Below, piece by piece: positions 24,632 to 33,404 of a stretch of 33,414 nucleotides of DNA. Position 1 is the stretch's first letter. Every line of letters starts with the position of its first letter. Origin of the DNA: an uncultured Clostridia bacterium (GTDB taxonomy: Bacteria > Bacillota > Clostridia > Christensenellales > Borkfalkiaceae); NCBI GenBank assembly GCA_947629345.1, contig CANRDK010000006.1, positions 1-33,414 on the forward strand, given 5' to 3'. The notes beneath the pieces were generated by a model. That model saw nothing but the letters and a program-made list of their open reading frames with translations, had not been told where the DNA came from and searched no databases. The position numbers and the translations under genes are program-made.

Positions 24632-26401
24632 ATGGAAAGAAAGGACGTACAGGCAAACTACAAATGGCGCACAAGCGACGTGTTCGCAAGCGATGAGGCA
24701 TGGGAAGAGGCATTCTCCGCCCTCGAAAAGTCGGTCGATTTCGCAAAATACCGCGGCACACTCAACACTGCCGAAAACATCCTCGCCTTCTTCAAGGCAG
24801 AGGAGGAGTTCACCGTTCAGTTTCTCAAGGTCTACCTCTATGCCTTTTTAAAGCATGACGAGGACGTCCGCGAGACGAAATATGCCTCCTATCTCGGCAA
24901 GGTCATGAGCCTCAACGTGCGGCTCGCGGCAGAGACTTCCTTTGCCGACCCCGAGATTTCCGCCCTCGACGACGGGACGCTGAAGGGATTTTTGAAGGAC
25001 GAACGCTTCAAGGATTACGACTACATGATCAGCCGCTTCATCGCAAGGAAGAAGTATGTGCTCTCCGAGAGGGAGGAACGCATCCTCGCGCTCTCGGGGG
25101 AGGCGATGGAGGTCCCGAACGATGTGTTCGAGATGCTCGACAACGCCGAACTCGACCTTCCCACGATGGAATATGAGGGGAAGGAGGTCAAACTCTCCCA
25201 CGGCATGTATTCCGTCATCGTCAACGGGAGCGACCGCGCCAAGCGCAAGGAAGTGTACGAGAAGTACTATTCCGCCTACCGCAAGATCCTCGGCACCCTC
25301 GCCGTGACCTATGCGGGCAACGTCAAGACGGATATCTTCTACAAGGAAGCCCGCGGCTTCGAGAGCTGCATCCAGAGGGCAATGTTCGAGGAGGACGTCG
25401 ACAGGAAGGTGTACGACAACCTCGTTGCCTGCGTCAACAAGGGCACTCCGCTCATGCACCGCTACATGGAAGTCAGAAAGAAGGTGATGGGCCTCGATAC
25501 AATGTATATGTACGATATCTATCCCTCCCTTGTGGAAGATGCCGAGCTCAAACTCAGCTATGAAGAGGCTTGGGAACTCATCTTAAAGGGGCTTTCTCCC
25601 CTCGGAGAGGAGTATATTTCCCTCTTAAAGCAGGGCAGAGACGGGGGCTGGATCGACGTCTGCGAGACGGAGGGGAAGAAGGGCGGCGCCTATTCCATCG
25701 GCATGTACGGCTGCCATCCCTATGTGCTTTTGAACTATCAAAAGACGACGCACGACGTGTTCACGATCGCGCACGAGATGGGGCACTCCCTCCATTCTTA
25801 CTATTCCAACAAGAACCAGCCGTTCGTCAAGTCCGACTACAGGATCTTCGTCGCCGAAGTCGCCTCCACCGTCAATGAAGTTCTGCTTCTGAAGTATCTC
25901 TTGAAGACGACGGAGGATAAAAAGCTCAAAAAATATCTCCTCAACTACTTCATGGATATGGTCAGAACGACCCTGTTCCGCCAGACGCAGTTTGCGGAAT
26001 TCGAGGAGAGGACGCACGAAATGGCGGAGAGCGGCGAGCCTCTTAACAAAGACAATCTCTCCGCGCTCTATTTAGAGCTCAACAAAAAGTACTACGGCCC
26101 TGCCGTTGTCCATGACGACAATATCGCCATCGAGTGGGCGCGCATCCCGCATTTCTACCGCTCCTTCTATGTCTACAAGTATGCAACGGGCATCACTGCC
26201 GCGATCTGCATCGCCAACAAGATCCTGAAAGAGGGGGAGGAGGAAGTCAAGAAGTATAAGCAGTTCTTATCGGGCGGATGCTCTACCGACCCCGTATCCC
26301 TTCTGAAGATCGCAGGCGCAGACCTCACCAAAGAGGAGACGTTTGCGGCCGCCATGGAGGAATTTGAGGACGCTTTAAAGCAGTTCGAATCCCTCGAATA
26401 A
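24632..26401 (+). CDS. pepF: Oligoendopeptidase F (M3B)
   Basis: TIAHEMGHSLHS zinc motif, GMYGCHPYVLLNYQ, HFYRSFYVYKYATG; start refined to ATG 24632 after AAAGGAG. Confidence 0.95.
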   Translation: MERKDVQANYKWRTSDVFASDEAWEEAFSALEKSVDFAKYRGTLNTAENILAFFKAEEEFTVQFLKVYLYAFLKHDEDVRETKYASYLGKVMSLNVRLAAETSFADPEISALDDGTLKGFLKDERFKDYDYMISRFIARKKYVLSEREERILALSGEAMEVPNDVFEMLDNAELDLPTMEYEGKEVKLSHGMYSVIVNGSDRAKRKEVYEKYYSAYRKILGTLAVTYAGNVKTDIFYKEARGFESCIQRAMFEEDVDRKVYDNLVACVNKGTPLMHRYMEVRKKVMGLDTMYMYDIYPSLVEDAELKLSYEEAWELILKGLSPLGEEYISLLKQGRDGGWIDVCETEGKKGGAYSIGMYGCHPYVLLNYQKTTHDVFTIAHEMGHSLHSYYSNKNQPFVKSDYRIFVAEVASTVNEVLLLKYLLKTTEDKKLKKYLLNYFMDMVRTTLFRQTQFAEFEERTHEMAESGEPLNKDNLSALYLELNKKYYGPAVVHDDNIAIEWARIPHFYRSFYVYKYATGITAAICIANKILKEGEEEVKKYKQFLSGGCSTDPVSLLKIAGADLTKEETFAAAMEEFEDALKQFESLE

Positions 26402-26403
26402 TT

Positions 26404-26577
26404 CCCATCGGTCACGCAAGAATCATCCCCCCATCAGTCACGCAAGGATGATTCCCCCCATCAGTCACGCAAGGGCGCGTGACAGCCTCCCCCCAGAGGG
26501 GGTAGGCTCTTCTGCCCCCTCCTGAGAGGCCTCACTGCATGCCCCCCTCCTGAGGAGGGGGGTAGGGGGGTGGGCAA
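26404..26577. repeat. Intergenic repeat cluster: three CATCRGTCACGCAAG direct repeats plus two G-rich hairpin units
   Basis: Direct repeats start at about 26406, 26432 and 26459. GTCACGC-AAGGGC-GCGTGAC hairpin, then GCCTCCCCC-CAGA-GGGGGTAGGC. 26511-26577 is near-identical to 29584-29652. Confidence 0.8.
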
Positions 26578-26629
26578 CACCACCACTTTTCGTCACATAA
26601 CCTAAGAATTTGATCTACCGAGGTAACCT

Positions 26630-28078
26630 ATGCCGAACAATCAGATGCCGCACAATATGGATGCGGAGCGTGCGCTCCTCGGATGCGTGCTCCTCGACGA
26701 GAGCATTCAATCCGACCTCTTGGAGCGCGTGCGCGAGGAGGACTTTTACGATGAGGCCCACCGCCTCATTCTCGCCGCGATGAAGGCGATCTATGCGGGG
26801 CACAAGACCGTGGACGTCGTCACGCTCACCGACGAGCTCGACCGCGAGGGGAGGCTCGAACGCGCGGGCAGGCTCCAGAATATCACTGAGCTCTCCGCCC
26901 TCGTTCCCTCCGCTGCAAATTATAAGCAGTACTTAGAGATCGTGCGGCGGGATTCCGTCAACCGTTTCCTCATCCGCGCCGCAGCCGACATTGCGGAGAA
27001 CAGCGCCAAGAGCCCCGAGGAGCGCGACGCCATCGCATTTGCCGAAAAGCTCGTGTACGATATCTCCAAGCGGGAGGATTCGGGCTCTCTCGAGGGCCTT
27101 GCGGACGGCGACGTCATTGAAGAGGTCATCTCCAAGTTCGAGATGATCCAAAACGATCCTTCCTCCTGCCGCGGCCTCGAAACGGGGTTCCGCCATTTGG
27201 ACAGGATCACGAACGGACTGCAGAAGTCCGACCTCATCGTCATTGCCGCCCGCCCCGGCATGGGCAAGACCTCCCTTGCGATGAATATCGTGGAGAACGC
27301 CTGCCTCAGAAAGGGCAAAGTCGCGGCAGTGTTCTCTCTCGAAATGCCCCGCGTCCAGATCGTGCAGAGGCTGCTCTGCGCATATGCGGGGGTGAGCATG
27401 TCGAACGCGCTCTCGGGCAAGCTCAACGGCAGAGATTGGAAAAATCTCATGCGCGCGAGCGATAAATTGAGGCAGAGCAAGCTCTTCATCGACGACAGCT
27501 CCCGCGTGACGCCCGCCGAGATCCTCTCCAAGTGCCGCCGCCTTGCGTCTGCCGAAGGGGGGATCGACCTCGTCATGATCGACTATATCCAGCTCATGGG
27601 CGGGGAGGGAAAGGGCAAATCGAGCCCCGAAAACCGCCAACAGGAGATCGCATCCATCACCCGCGACCTCAAGATCATGGCCAAGGAGCTCAATGTTCCC
27701 GTCATCGCCCTCTCCCAGCTCCGCCGCATTCAGACCAAGGAGGCCCAGCTCTCCGACCTGAGGGAGTCTGGCGCGATCGAGCAGGACGCCGATATCGTCA
27801 TGTTCATCAACCGTCCCGACGTCGGCGCGACGCCCGAGGAACTTGCCAAGGGCACGATCGTCAAGGGCGCGGCGGAACTCGTCATCGCCAAGCACAGAAA
27901 CGGCGAAACGGGCCGCATCCAGCTCCGCTTCCTCGGCGAACAGACGAAGTTTGTCGATGTGGAGGCGCAGGGGGAACCCGAGGAGCCGCCCGAATACAGA
28001 AAGAAGCCTGATTTTGGCGAAAATCCCACCGCCGAAGAGGCATTCGGGGGAGACAGCGGGATCCCCATGGACGATTGA
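26630..28078 (+). CDS. dnaB: Replicative DNA helicase DnaB
   Basis: MPHNMDAERALLGCVLLD, RPGMGKTSLAMNI Walker A, VMIDYIQLM, SQLRR, DLRESGAIEQDADIVMF. Confidence 0.97.
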   Translation: MPNNQMPHNMDAERALLGCVLLDESIQSDLLERVREEDFYDEAHRLILAAMKAIYAGHKTVDVVTLTDELDREGRLERAGRLQNITELSALVPSAANYKQYLEIVRRDSVNRFLIRAAADIAENSAKSPEERDAIAFAEKLVYDISKREDSGSLEGLADGDVIEEVISKFEMIQNDPSSCRGLETGFRHLDRITNGLQKSDLIVIAARPGMGKTSLAMNIVENACLRKGKVAAVFSLEMPRVQIVQRLLCAYAGVSMSNALSGKLNGRDWKNLMRASDKLRQSKLFIDDSSRVTPAEILSKCRRLASAEGGIDLVMIDYIQLMGGEGKGKSSPENRQQEIASITRDLKIMAKELNVPVIALSQLRRIQTKEAQLSDLRESGAIEQDADIVMFINRPDVGATPEELAKGTIVKGAAELVIAKHRNGETGRIQLRFLGEQTKFVDVEAQGEPEEPPEYRKKPDFGENPTAEEAFGGDSGIPMDD

Positions 28079-28079
28079 T

Positions 28080-29093
28080 ATGGAGACGCAAATTTTGAGC
28101 TGTTCGTGCGAATGGCTTGAACTCGCAAGAAGATATATCGAAGAGGGGGAAGTCGTGGCATTTCACACCGAAACGGTGTACGGTTTGGGCGCGAATGCCC
28201 TTTCGGACGAGGCCGTTCTCAAGATTTTTGAACTCAAGGGGAGACCTGCCGACAATCCGCTCATCGTCCATGTGCATCGGGAGTACGATATTTCGCCCCT
28301 CATCGACGGCGAACCGCCCTATGCGGCGGCGCTCCGTAGGGCCTTTCTCCCCGGGCCGCTCACAATGGTGTATCCGTCCACGGGAAAAGTTTCAAAATAC
28401 GTCTCCTGCGGGCTCAACACCCTCGCCATCCGCGTGCCGTCCTCACCGACCGCACAGGAATTTTTGAAGTGTGTCGATCTTCCCATCGCCGCCCCGAGCG
28501 CAAACCTATCCAAGCATGTCTCTCCCGTCACCGCACGGCACGTCTATGACGATTTCAACGGCAAGATCCCGCTCATTCTCGACGGCGGGGCATGCAGTGG
28601 CGGCATCGAGAGCACGGTTTTGGACTGCACGGGGAAAGTTCCCCAAATTTTGAGAGAGGGCCTTGTGACGCGGGAGATGATCTCCTCCGTCGCGGGGGAG
28701 TGCGGCGTCTACCATGCCCAAAATGGAGAAAAGCCCAAGAGCCCCGGCATGGCGTATAAGCACTATTCTCCCCGCTGCAGGACGGCATTTTTCAACGAAA
28801 ATGAGCTAAACGAGGCCGTTTCGCTCTACAAAGAGGCAGAAAAAGAGGGGGAAACACCCTGTTTTCTCTGCGAGAGCGACGTCTGTGCCCAACTATTCGG
28901 GTTCCGCACGCTCGACTTGGGCGGGACGGGCGAAGTCATGGCACAGCGTCTCTATGACCTTCTCCGCAAAGGAGAAAAGGTTGCGACCCTCCTCATCGGC
29001 ATCGAGCCCAAGCAAAAGGGCGGCGTGATGGCGGGCGTGCGCAACAGAATGCACCGCGCATTCGGGGTGGAACATGGAACAGAAGAAAGCTGA
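28080..29093 (+). CDS. L-threonylcarbamoyladenylate synthase (Sua5/YwlC)
   Basis: VAFHTETVYGLGANA, KGRPADNPLIVH, LPGPLTMV, APSANLSKHVSPV, C-terminal Sua5 domain SPGMAYKHYSP; start refined to ATG 28080. Confidence 0.95.
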   Translation: METQILSCSCEWLELARRYIEEGEVVAFHTETVYGLGANALSDEAVLKIFELKGRPADNPLIVHVHREYDISPLIDGEPPYAAALRRAFLPGPLTMVYPSTGKVSKYVSCGLNTLAIRVPSSPTAQEFLKCVDLPIAAPSANLSKHVSPVTARHVYDDFNGKIPLILDGGACSGGIESTVLDCTGKVPQILREGLVTREMISSVAGECGVYHAQNGEKPKSPGMAYKHYSPRCRTAFFNENELNEAVSLYKEAEKEGETPCFLCESDVCAQLFGFRTLDLGGTGEVMAQRLYDLLRKGEKVATLLIGIEPKQKGGVMAGVRNRMHRAFGVEHGTEES

Positions 29094-29547
29094 ACCCAAA
29101 AAGAAAACCGAGCCCAAAAAGAAGATCCTTTTCGTCTGCACGGGGAACACATGCCGCTCCCCGATGGCGGAGGCTGCCCTTCGCAAGGAACTCAGAAAGA
29201 AGAAGATCTCGGGATATGTCGTTTCCTCCGCGGGCATTCATGCCGAAAAGGGCAGCACGCTCAGCCCCAACAGCGCACAGGCCCTCGCCGAGGCGGGGAT
29301 CCCCGTCAACAAGACGTTCAAGCCCCGCCAGTTGACGGAAAAGATGCTGCAGGAGGCTTACGTCGTCATCACCATGACGGAGGCGCAGACGCAGCGGCTC
29401 AACTCCAAAAACGTGACGAGTTTTTACGCGATCGCGGGGAAGGAGATCCCCGACCCCTACGGACAGGGCATCGACGTCTACCGCATGACCCTCCGCGCCA
29501 TCCGAGAAGTCATTCCGCTCATCATCAAAACGTGGTGCATGAATTGA
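29074..29547 (+). CDS. Low-molecular-weight phosphatase, YwlE-like (predicted protein-arginine phosphatase)
   Basis: FVCTGNTCRSPMAEA P-loop with Thr (CTGNTCRS), DPYG motif; Lys-rich N-terminal extension. Confidence 0.85.
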   Translation: MEQKKAEPKKKTEPKKKILFVCTGNTCRSPMAEAALRKELRKKKISGYVVSSAGIHAEKGSTLSPNSAQALAEAGIPVNKTFKPRQLTEKMLQEAYVVITMTEAQTQRLNSKNVTSFYAIAGKEIPDPYGQGIDVYRMTLRAIREVIPLIIKTWCMN

Positions 29548-29583
29548 AAATTCAAAATTAAAAATTAAAAATTGTGGTTACCG

Positions 29584-29652
29584 TATGCCCCCCTCCTGAG
29601 AGGCCTCACTGCATGCCCCCTCCCGAGGAGGGGGGGTAGGGGGGTGGGCAAC
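29584..29652. repeat. Intergenic G-rich hairpin repeat
   Basis: TATGCCCCCCTCCTGAGAGGCCTCACTGCATGCCCCCTCCCGAGGAGGGGGGGTAGGGGGGTGGGCAAC, near-identical to 26511-26577. Confidence 0.85.
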
Positions 29653-29698
29653 GTTCTCAATCAACTCTCACCGCATTCAAATCAAAACGGAGCATATC

Positions 29699-30151
29699 AT
29701 GAAAATAGCAGTTGCATGCGACCATGGCGGACTTGCCTTAAAAAACGCCATCGTTCGCTATCTCAATGAAAACAACTTTGAAGTCGAGGACTTCGGCACG
29801 ACGACCGATTGTTCCTGCGACTATCCCGACTTCGCTCTCAAGGGCGCCGAGGCCGTTGCAAGGGGGGAATGCGACAGAGGCATCTTCATCTGCACGACGG
29901 GCATCGGGATCTCCATCGCGGCCAATAAGGTCCCGGGGGTCCGCTGCGCTCTCTGCACGGATGCGACCTGCGCACGGCTCACCCGCGAGCACAACGATGC
30001 GAACGTCCTCGCCCTCGGCGGCGGGATCGTCGGCGTCAATCTCGCCCTCGACATCGTCAAGACCTTTTTGACGACGGAATTTTCCCGTCTTGAAAAACAT
30101 CAGCGCCGCATCGACAAGATCGCGCTCATCGAAAAGAAATATCTGAAATAA
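29699..30151 (+). CDS. rpiB: Ribose-5-phosphate isomerase B
   Basis: MKIAVACDHGGLALKN, CDYPDFA, GIFICTTGIGISIAANKVPGVRCALC, HNDANVLALGGGIV. Confidence 0.97.
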   Translation: MKIAVACDHGGLALKNAIVRYLNENNFEVEDFGTTTDCSCDYPDFALKGAEAVARGECDRGIFICTTGIGISIAANKVPGVRCALCTDATCARLTREHNDANVLALGGGIVGVNLALDIVKTFLTTEFSRLEKHQRRIDKIALIEKKYLK

Positions 30152-30169
30152 TTTGAAAGGAGGAGGGGC

Positions 30170-31705
30170 ATGCGGAGCAAGGCCTTGCGGGATAAGATCG
30201 TGGAATCTCTCACATCCGTTCTCCCGATCGCTCTCATCATCACGATCCTTGCCGCCACGGTCGCGCCGCTTGACACGGGCACCTTTGTGCTCTTTCTCGG
30301 CGGGGTCGTGCTTCTCATCCTCGGCATGGGAATGTTTACGCTCGGCGCAGACATGTCCATGCTCGTCATCGGCGAAAATATCGGCACGGCCATGACAAAA
30401 TCGCGGAAGATCTGGCTCATCTCCCTTCTCTCCTTTGTCATCGGGATCATCGTGACGGTCGCCGAGCCCGATCTGCAGATCTTGGCGGGGCAGGTCCCGT
30501 CCCTTGCCAAAGAGACGCCGCTCGGCAACTATCTCCTCATTCTCACCGTCGCGGTGGGGGTGGGGGTATTTTTGCTGATCGCAATGCTCCGCATCGTATT
30601 CCGCATACGGCTCTCATGGCTGCTCATCCTCTTTTATGCGGCGGCGTTTGTGCTGAGTATCTTTGTCGCGCCCGACTTTTGGGCAGTCTCCTTTGACGCA
30701 GGCGGCGTGACCACGGGCCCCATGACTGTTCCCTTCATCATCTCCCTCGGCGTCGGCGTGTCCTCTATCCGCAAGGACGGCGAGAGCGATTCCTTCGGCC
30801 TCGTCGCCCTCTCGAGCGTGGGACCCATCATCGCAGTGCTGACGCTCGCCATCGTCTTTCACATTCACGACGTTCCGTATACGATGACGCCGCCCGTCTC
30901 CGTTGGGACTACGCGGGAGGCCCTCACAGAATATCTCTACGGCCTCGCGGAACACAGCGGCGAAGTCGGCATTGCGATCGCACCCATCGTCGTGTTCTTT
31001 CTCTGTTTCCAGCTCATCACGCGCTCCATCGGGAGGCGGCAGCTCGTGCGTATCTTCGTCGGATTTTTGTATACCTTTCTCGGCCTTGTGCTCTTTTTGA
31101 CGGGCGCAAGCGTCGGATTTATGCCCGTGGGCGTGGCGATCGGAGAGATCCTTGCCTCCAAATGGGGCGGATGGCTCCTCATTCCCGTCGGTATGCTCCT
31201 CGGGTATTTCATCGTGGCGGCCGAACCTGCCGTGCACGTCCTCAATAAACAGGTTGAGCGTCTCTCCGCGGGTGCGATCCGCGCAAGCGCCATGAAAAAG
31301 GGGCTCTGTATCGGGGTTTGTATCTCCTTGGGGCTCGCCATGACGAGGATCCTCACGGGGATAAATATCATGTGGATCCTGATCCCCGGCTACGCGGTCG
31401 CGCTCCTTCTGACCTTCTTTACGCCTCCCATGTTCACGGGGATCGCGTTCGACTCGGGCGGCGTTGCAAGCGGCGCACTCGTCTCCTCCTTTGTCCTTCC
31501 GATGGCGATCGGGGCATGTACCGCCCTCCACGGCGGGGCGGCCGATTTTGTCATGACGGATGCGTTCGGCTGCGTCGCCTTTGTCGCCCTCACGCCACTC
31601 ATCTCCATTCAGATCCTCGGCATTCTCTATAAGGTCAAGACGAACAGGATCAAAAAGACCTTCCTTTCCGTGGACGACAGGATCCTTCTGTACGAGGTGG
31701 ACTGA
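30170..31705 (+). CDS. DUF1538 integral membrane protein
   Basis: Multiple TM segments; internal duplication ILGMGMFTLGADMSMLVIGENIGT and FDSGGVASGALVSSFVLPMAIG; recognised as DUF1538-like. Confidence 0.8.
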   Translation: MRSKALRDKIVESLTSVLPIALIITILAATVAPLDTGTFVLFLGGVVLLILGMGMFTLGADMSMLVIGENIGTAMTKSRKIWLISLLSFVIGIIVTVAEPDLQILAGQVPSLAKETPLGNYLLILTVAVGVGVFLLIAMLRIVFRIRLSWLLILFYAAAFVLSIFVAPDFWAVSFDAGGVTTGPMTVPFIISLGVGVSSIRKDGESDSFGLVALSSVGPIIAVLTLAIVFHIHDVPYTMTPPVSVGTTREALTEYLYGLAEHSGEVGIAIAPIVVFFLCFQLITRSIGRRQLVRIFVGFLYTFLGLVLFLTGASVGFMPVGVAIGEILASKWGGWLLIPVGMLLGYFIVAAEPAVHVLNKQVERLSAGAIRASAMKKGLCIGVCISLGLAMTRILTGINIMWILIPGYAVALLLTFFTPPMFTGIAFDSGGVASGALVSSFVLPMAIGACTALHGGAADFVMTDAFGCVAFVALTPLISIQILGILYKVKTNRIKKTFLSVDDRILLYEVD

Positions 31706-31706
31706 A

Positions 31707-32519
31707 ATGGCCAAGAAAACTGCAATTTTACAGCCCGTCAAGGCCGTTGCAACGGCCATGCACATCATGAAACAGCCCGAAAAGCCAAAAAGGGTCAACC
31801 GTCCCAAACTTCTCATCAGTATCGTGAACCGCGGCAGCGGGCGGAAGGTGAAGGGGATCGTCGATGAGCTCTCCGTTGCGCTCAGCTTTACGTTTACGGG
31901 CTACGGCACCGCCTATTCGGCCCTATTGGACTACCTCGGCATCGGCGAAACGGAAAAGACTATTGTGTTCTCCATCATTCCCGAGGCGGACGAGGAGAGC
32001 ATCATGAGGGAGCTTCGCACCCAAATGTCTCTCTATCTCGCAGGCAAGGGAATTTCGTTCACCGTCCCCTTAGCGGGGATCTCACAGAAAGTCGCAGACG
32101 GGATCCTTGAGGCGGCGTCCCATCAGGAACAGGAGGAGAAAAGGATCATGAAACATGAGGACAGAAAATTTAATCTCGTCATCGCCGTGGTGCGTTCGGG
32201 GAATGTGGACGACGCGATGGAGGCTGCCCGCAGTGCAGGAGCTTCGGGGGGCACCGTGGTCCGTGCCCGTGCAACGGAGAACCGCAAGGCCGAACAATTT
32301 GTCGGCATCACCCTTTTGGAGGAGCAGGAAATGCTCATGATCCTCACGAAGAAGGAGCACACGCAGGCCATCATGGACGCCCTTTCGGAGAAAGTTGGGC
32401 TCAAAACGCCCGCCTGCGGGGTCATCTTTGCGCTCCCCGTCGATCGGACGGCAGGCATCTCGGCGGCGGATGAAGGGGAGACGGAAGTTCAGACAAAGAG
32501 GGAGGGAAACGATGATTAG
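31707..32519 (+). CDS. Fused tandem PII-like signalling protein
   Basis: Two PII-like halves: PKLLISIVNRGSGRKVKGIV...GTAYSALLDYLGI and FNLVIAVVRSGNVDDAMEAARSAGASGGTVVRARATE...MLMILTKKEHTQAIMDALSE; start ATG 31707. Confidence 0.75.
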   Translation: MAKKTAILQPVKAVATAMHIMKQPEKPKRVNRPKLLISIVNRGSGRKVKGIVDELSVALSFTFTGYGTAYSALLDYLGIGETEKTIVFSIIPEADEESIMRELRTQMSLYLAGKGISFTVPLAGISQKVADGILEAASHQEQEEKRIMKHEDRKFNLVIAVVRSGNVDDAMEAARSAGASGGTVVRARATENRKAEQFVGITLLEEQEMLMILTKKEHTQAIMDALSEKVGLKTPACGVIFALPVDRTAGISAADEGETEVQTKREGNDD

Positions 32520-33204
32520 ACGCATTCTTGCCATCGGCGGGGGAGAGATACGGGAGAGGGAGACTCTTCCGATCGATGAATATATTGCAGCAGAGGCGAA
32601 AAAGATCGCGGGGGAGAGACGGGCCTGCGGGCTCTTCATTCCCACTGCCAGCCATGACTGCATGCCCTACTACAACACCTTTCACAAGGTCTATACGGGC
32701 ATGTTCGACATCAAAACGGACGTTGCCCTCACCGTGAACCGTGAGATCGACATGGACAAGATGAGGGGCAAGTTTGAAAGGGCAGACTTTCTCTATATCG
32801 GCGGCGGAAACACCGTGTATATGCTCGAGCAGTGGAAAGCGACGGGGCTTTTGGACCTCATTCGGGAGGCATACGAGAGGGGAGTGTTCATCGTCGGCCT
32901 CTCGGCAGGGGGGATCTGCTGGTTCGAGGATATGTATTCTGACTCCGTCGTAGAGGGGGAATACAAAATGTACAGGGGCCTCGGCTGGCTGAAAGGAAAA
33001 ATTTCTCCGCATTACAATGAAAGAATGCTTGACTTTGACGAAATTGTGAGGTATAATAAGTTTTGCGCTTGGGGCGTGGAGAACAATGCCGCTGTGGAAT
33101 TTGCAGACGGCGAGCCCGTCAAAACGGTATCGGGCGGCGGGAAAGTTTGGATCCTCGACGGCTCCTCGGGCGAAAAGATCGTCAAGACCGAATTTTCGGC
33201 TTGA
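32512..33204 (+). CDS. Peptidase E/cyanophycinase-like S51-family protein
   Basis: RRILAIGGGEI, YIGGGNTVYMLE, GLSAGGICWF (catalytic Ser elbow), ISPHYNER; start ATG 32512 overlaps the PII-like stop by 8 nt. Confidence 0.8.
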   Translation: MIRRILAIGGGEIRERETLPIDEYIAAEAKKIAGERRACGLFIPTASHDCMPYYNTFHKVYTGMFDIKTDVALTVNREIDMDKMRGKFERADFLYIGGGNTVYMLEQWKATGLLDLIREAYERGVFIVGLSAGGICWFEDMYSDSVVEGEYKMYRGLGWLKGKISPHYNERMLDFDEIVRYNKFCAWGVENNAAVEFADGEPVKTVSGGGKVWILDGSSGEKIVKTEFSA

Positions 33205-33262
33205 TTTGCGGGAATTTATCTCCCGCTTCGGCAGCTCCGCCGTATCAAAATGGGAGCAACAT

Positions 33263-33345
33263 GCGGATGTGGCGAAACTGGCAGACGCGCAGGTTTCAGG
33301 TTCCTGTGGGAGACCATGCAGGTTCAAGTCCTGTCATCCGCACCA
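33263..33345 (+). tRNA. tRNA-Leu (anticodon CAG), CCA encoded
   Basis: Acceptor GCGGATG/CATCCGC, D-arm GCG-AAACTGGCAGA-CGC, anticodon loop TTCAGGT, variable arm TGGGAGACCAT, T-arm GCAGG-TTCAAGT-CCTGT, ACCA. Confidence 0.92.
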
Positions 33346-33354
33346 AGTCAGTAT

Positions 33355-33404
33355 AATCCGAACCAAATACTCGTAACGAGTGAATGGTTCGGATTTACTT
33401 TTAT
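33355..33404 (+). terminator. Hairpin after tRNA-Leu, likely terminator
   Basis: AATCCGAACCA ... TGGTTCGGATT (11 bp) enclosing ACTCG-TAA-CGAGT, followed by TACTTTTATAA. Confidence 0.6.

Noticed and set aside
26404-26475. Possible CRISPR-like array from three regularly spaced repeats
   Set aside because: Repeat plus 'spacer' is only 26-27 bp, the intervening sequence is not unique, and the motif is part of the dispersed hairpin element; no cas genes.
30614-31816. 400-aa minus-strand ORF rich in Asp/His/Arg/Glu
   Set aside because: Antisense of a hydrophobic membrane protein (DUF1538), which produces charged antisense translations; no domain.
33063-33356. ORF containing MRMWRNWQTRRFQVPVGDHAGSSPVIRT
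   Set aside because: Classic spurious translation of a tRNA gene (here tRNA-Leu).
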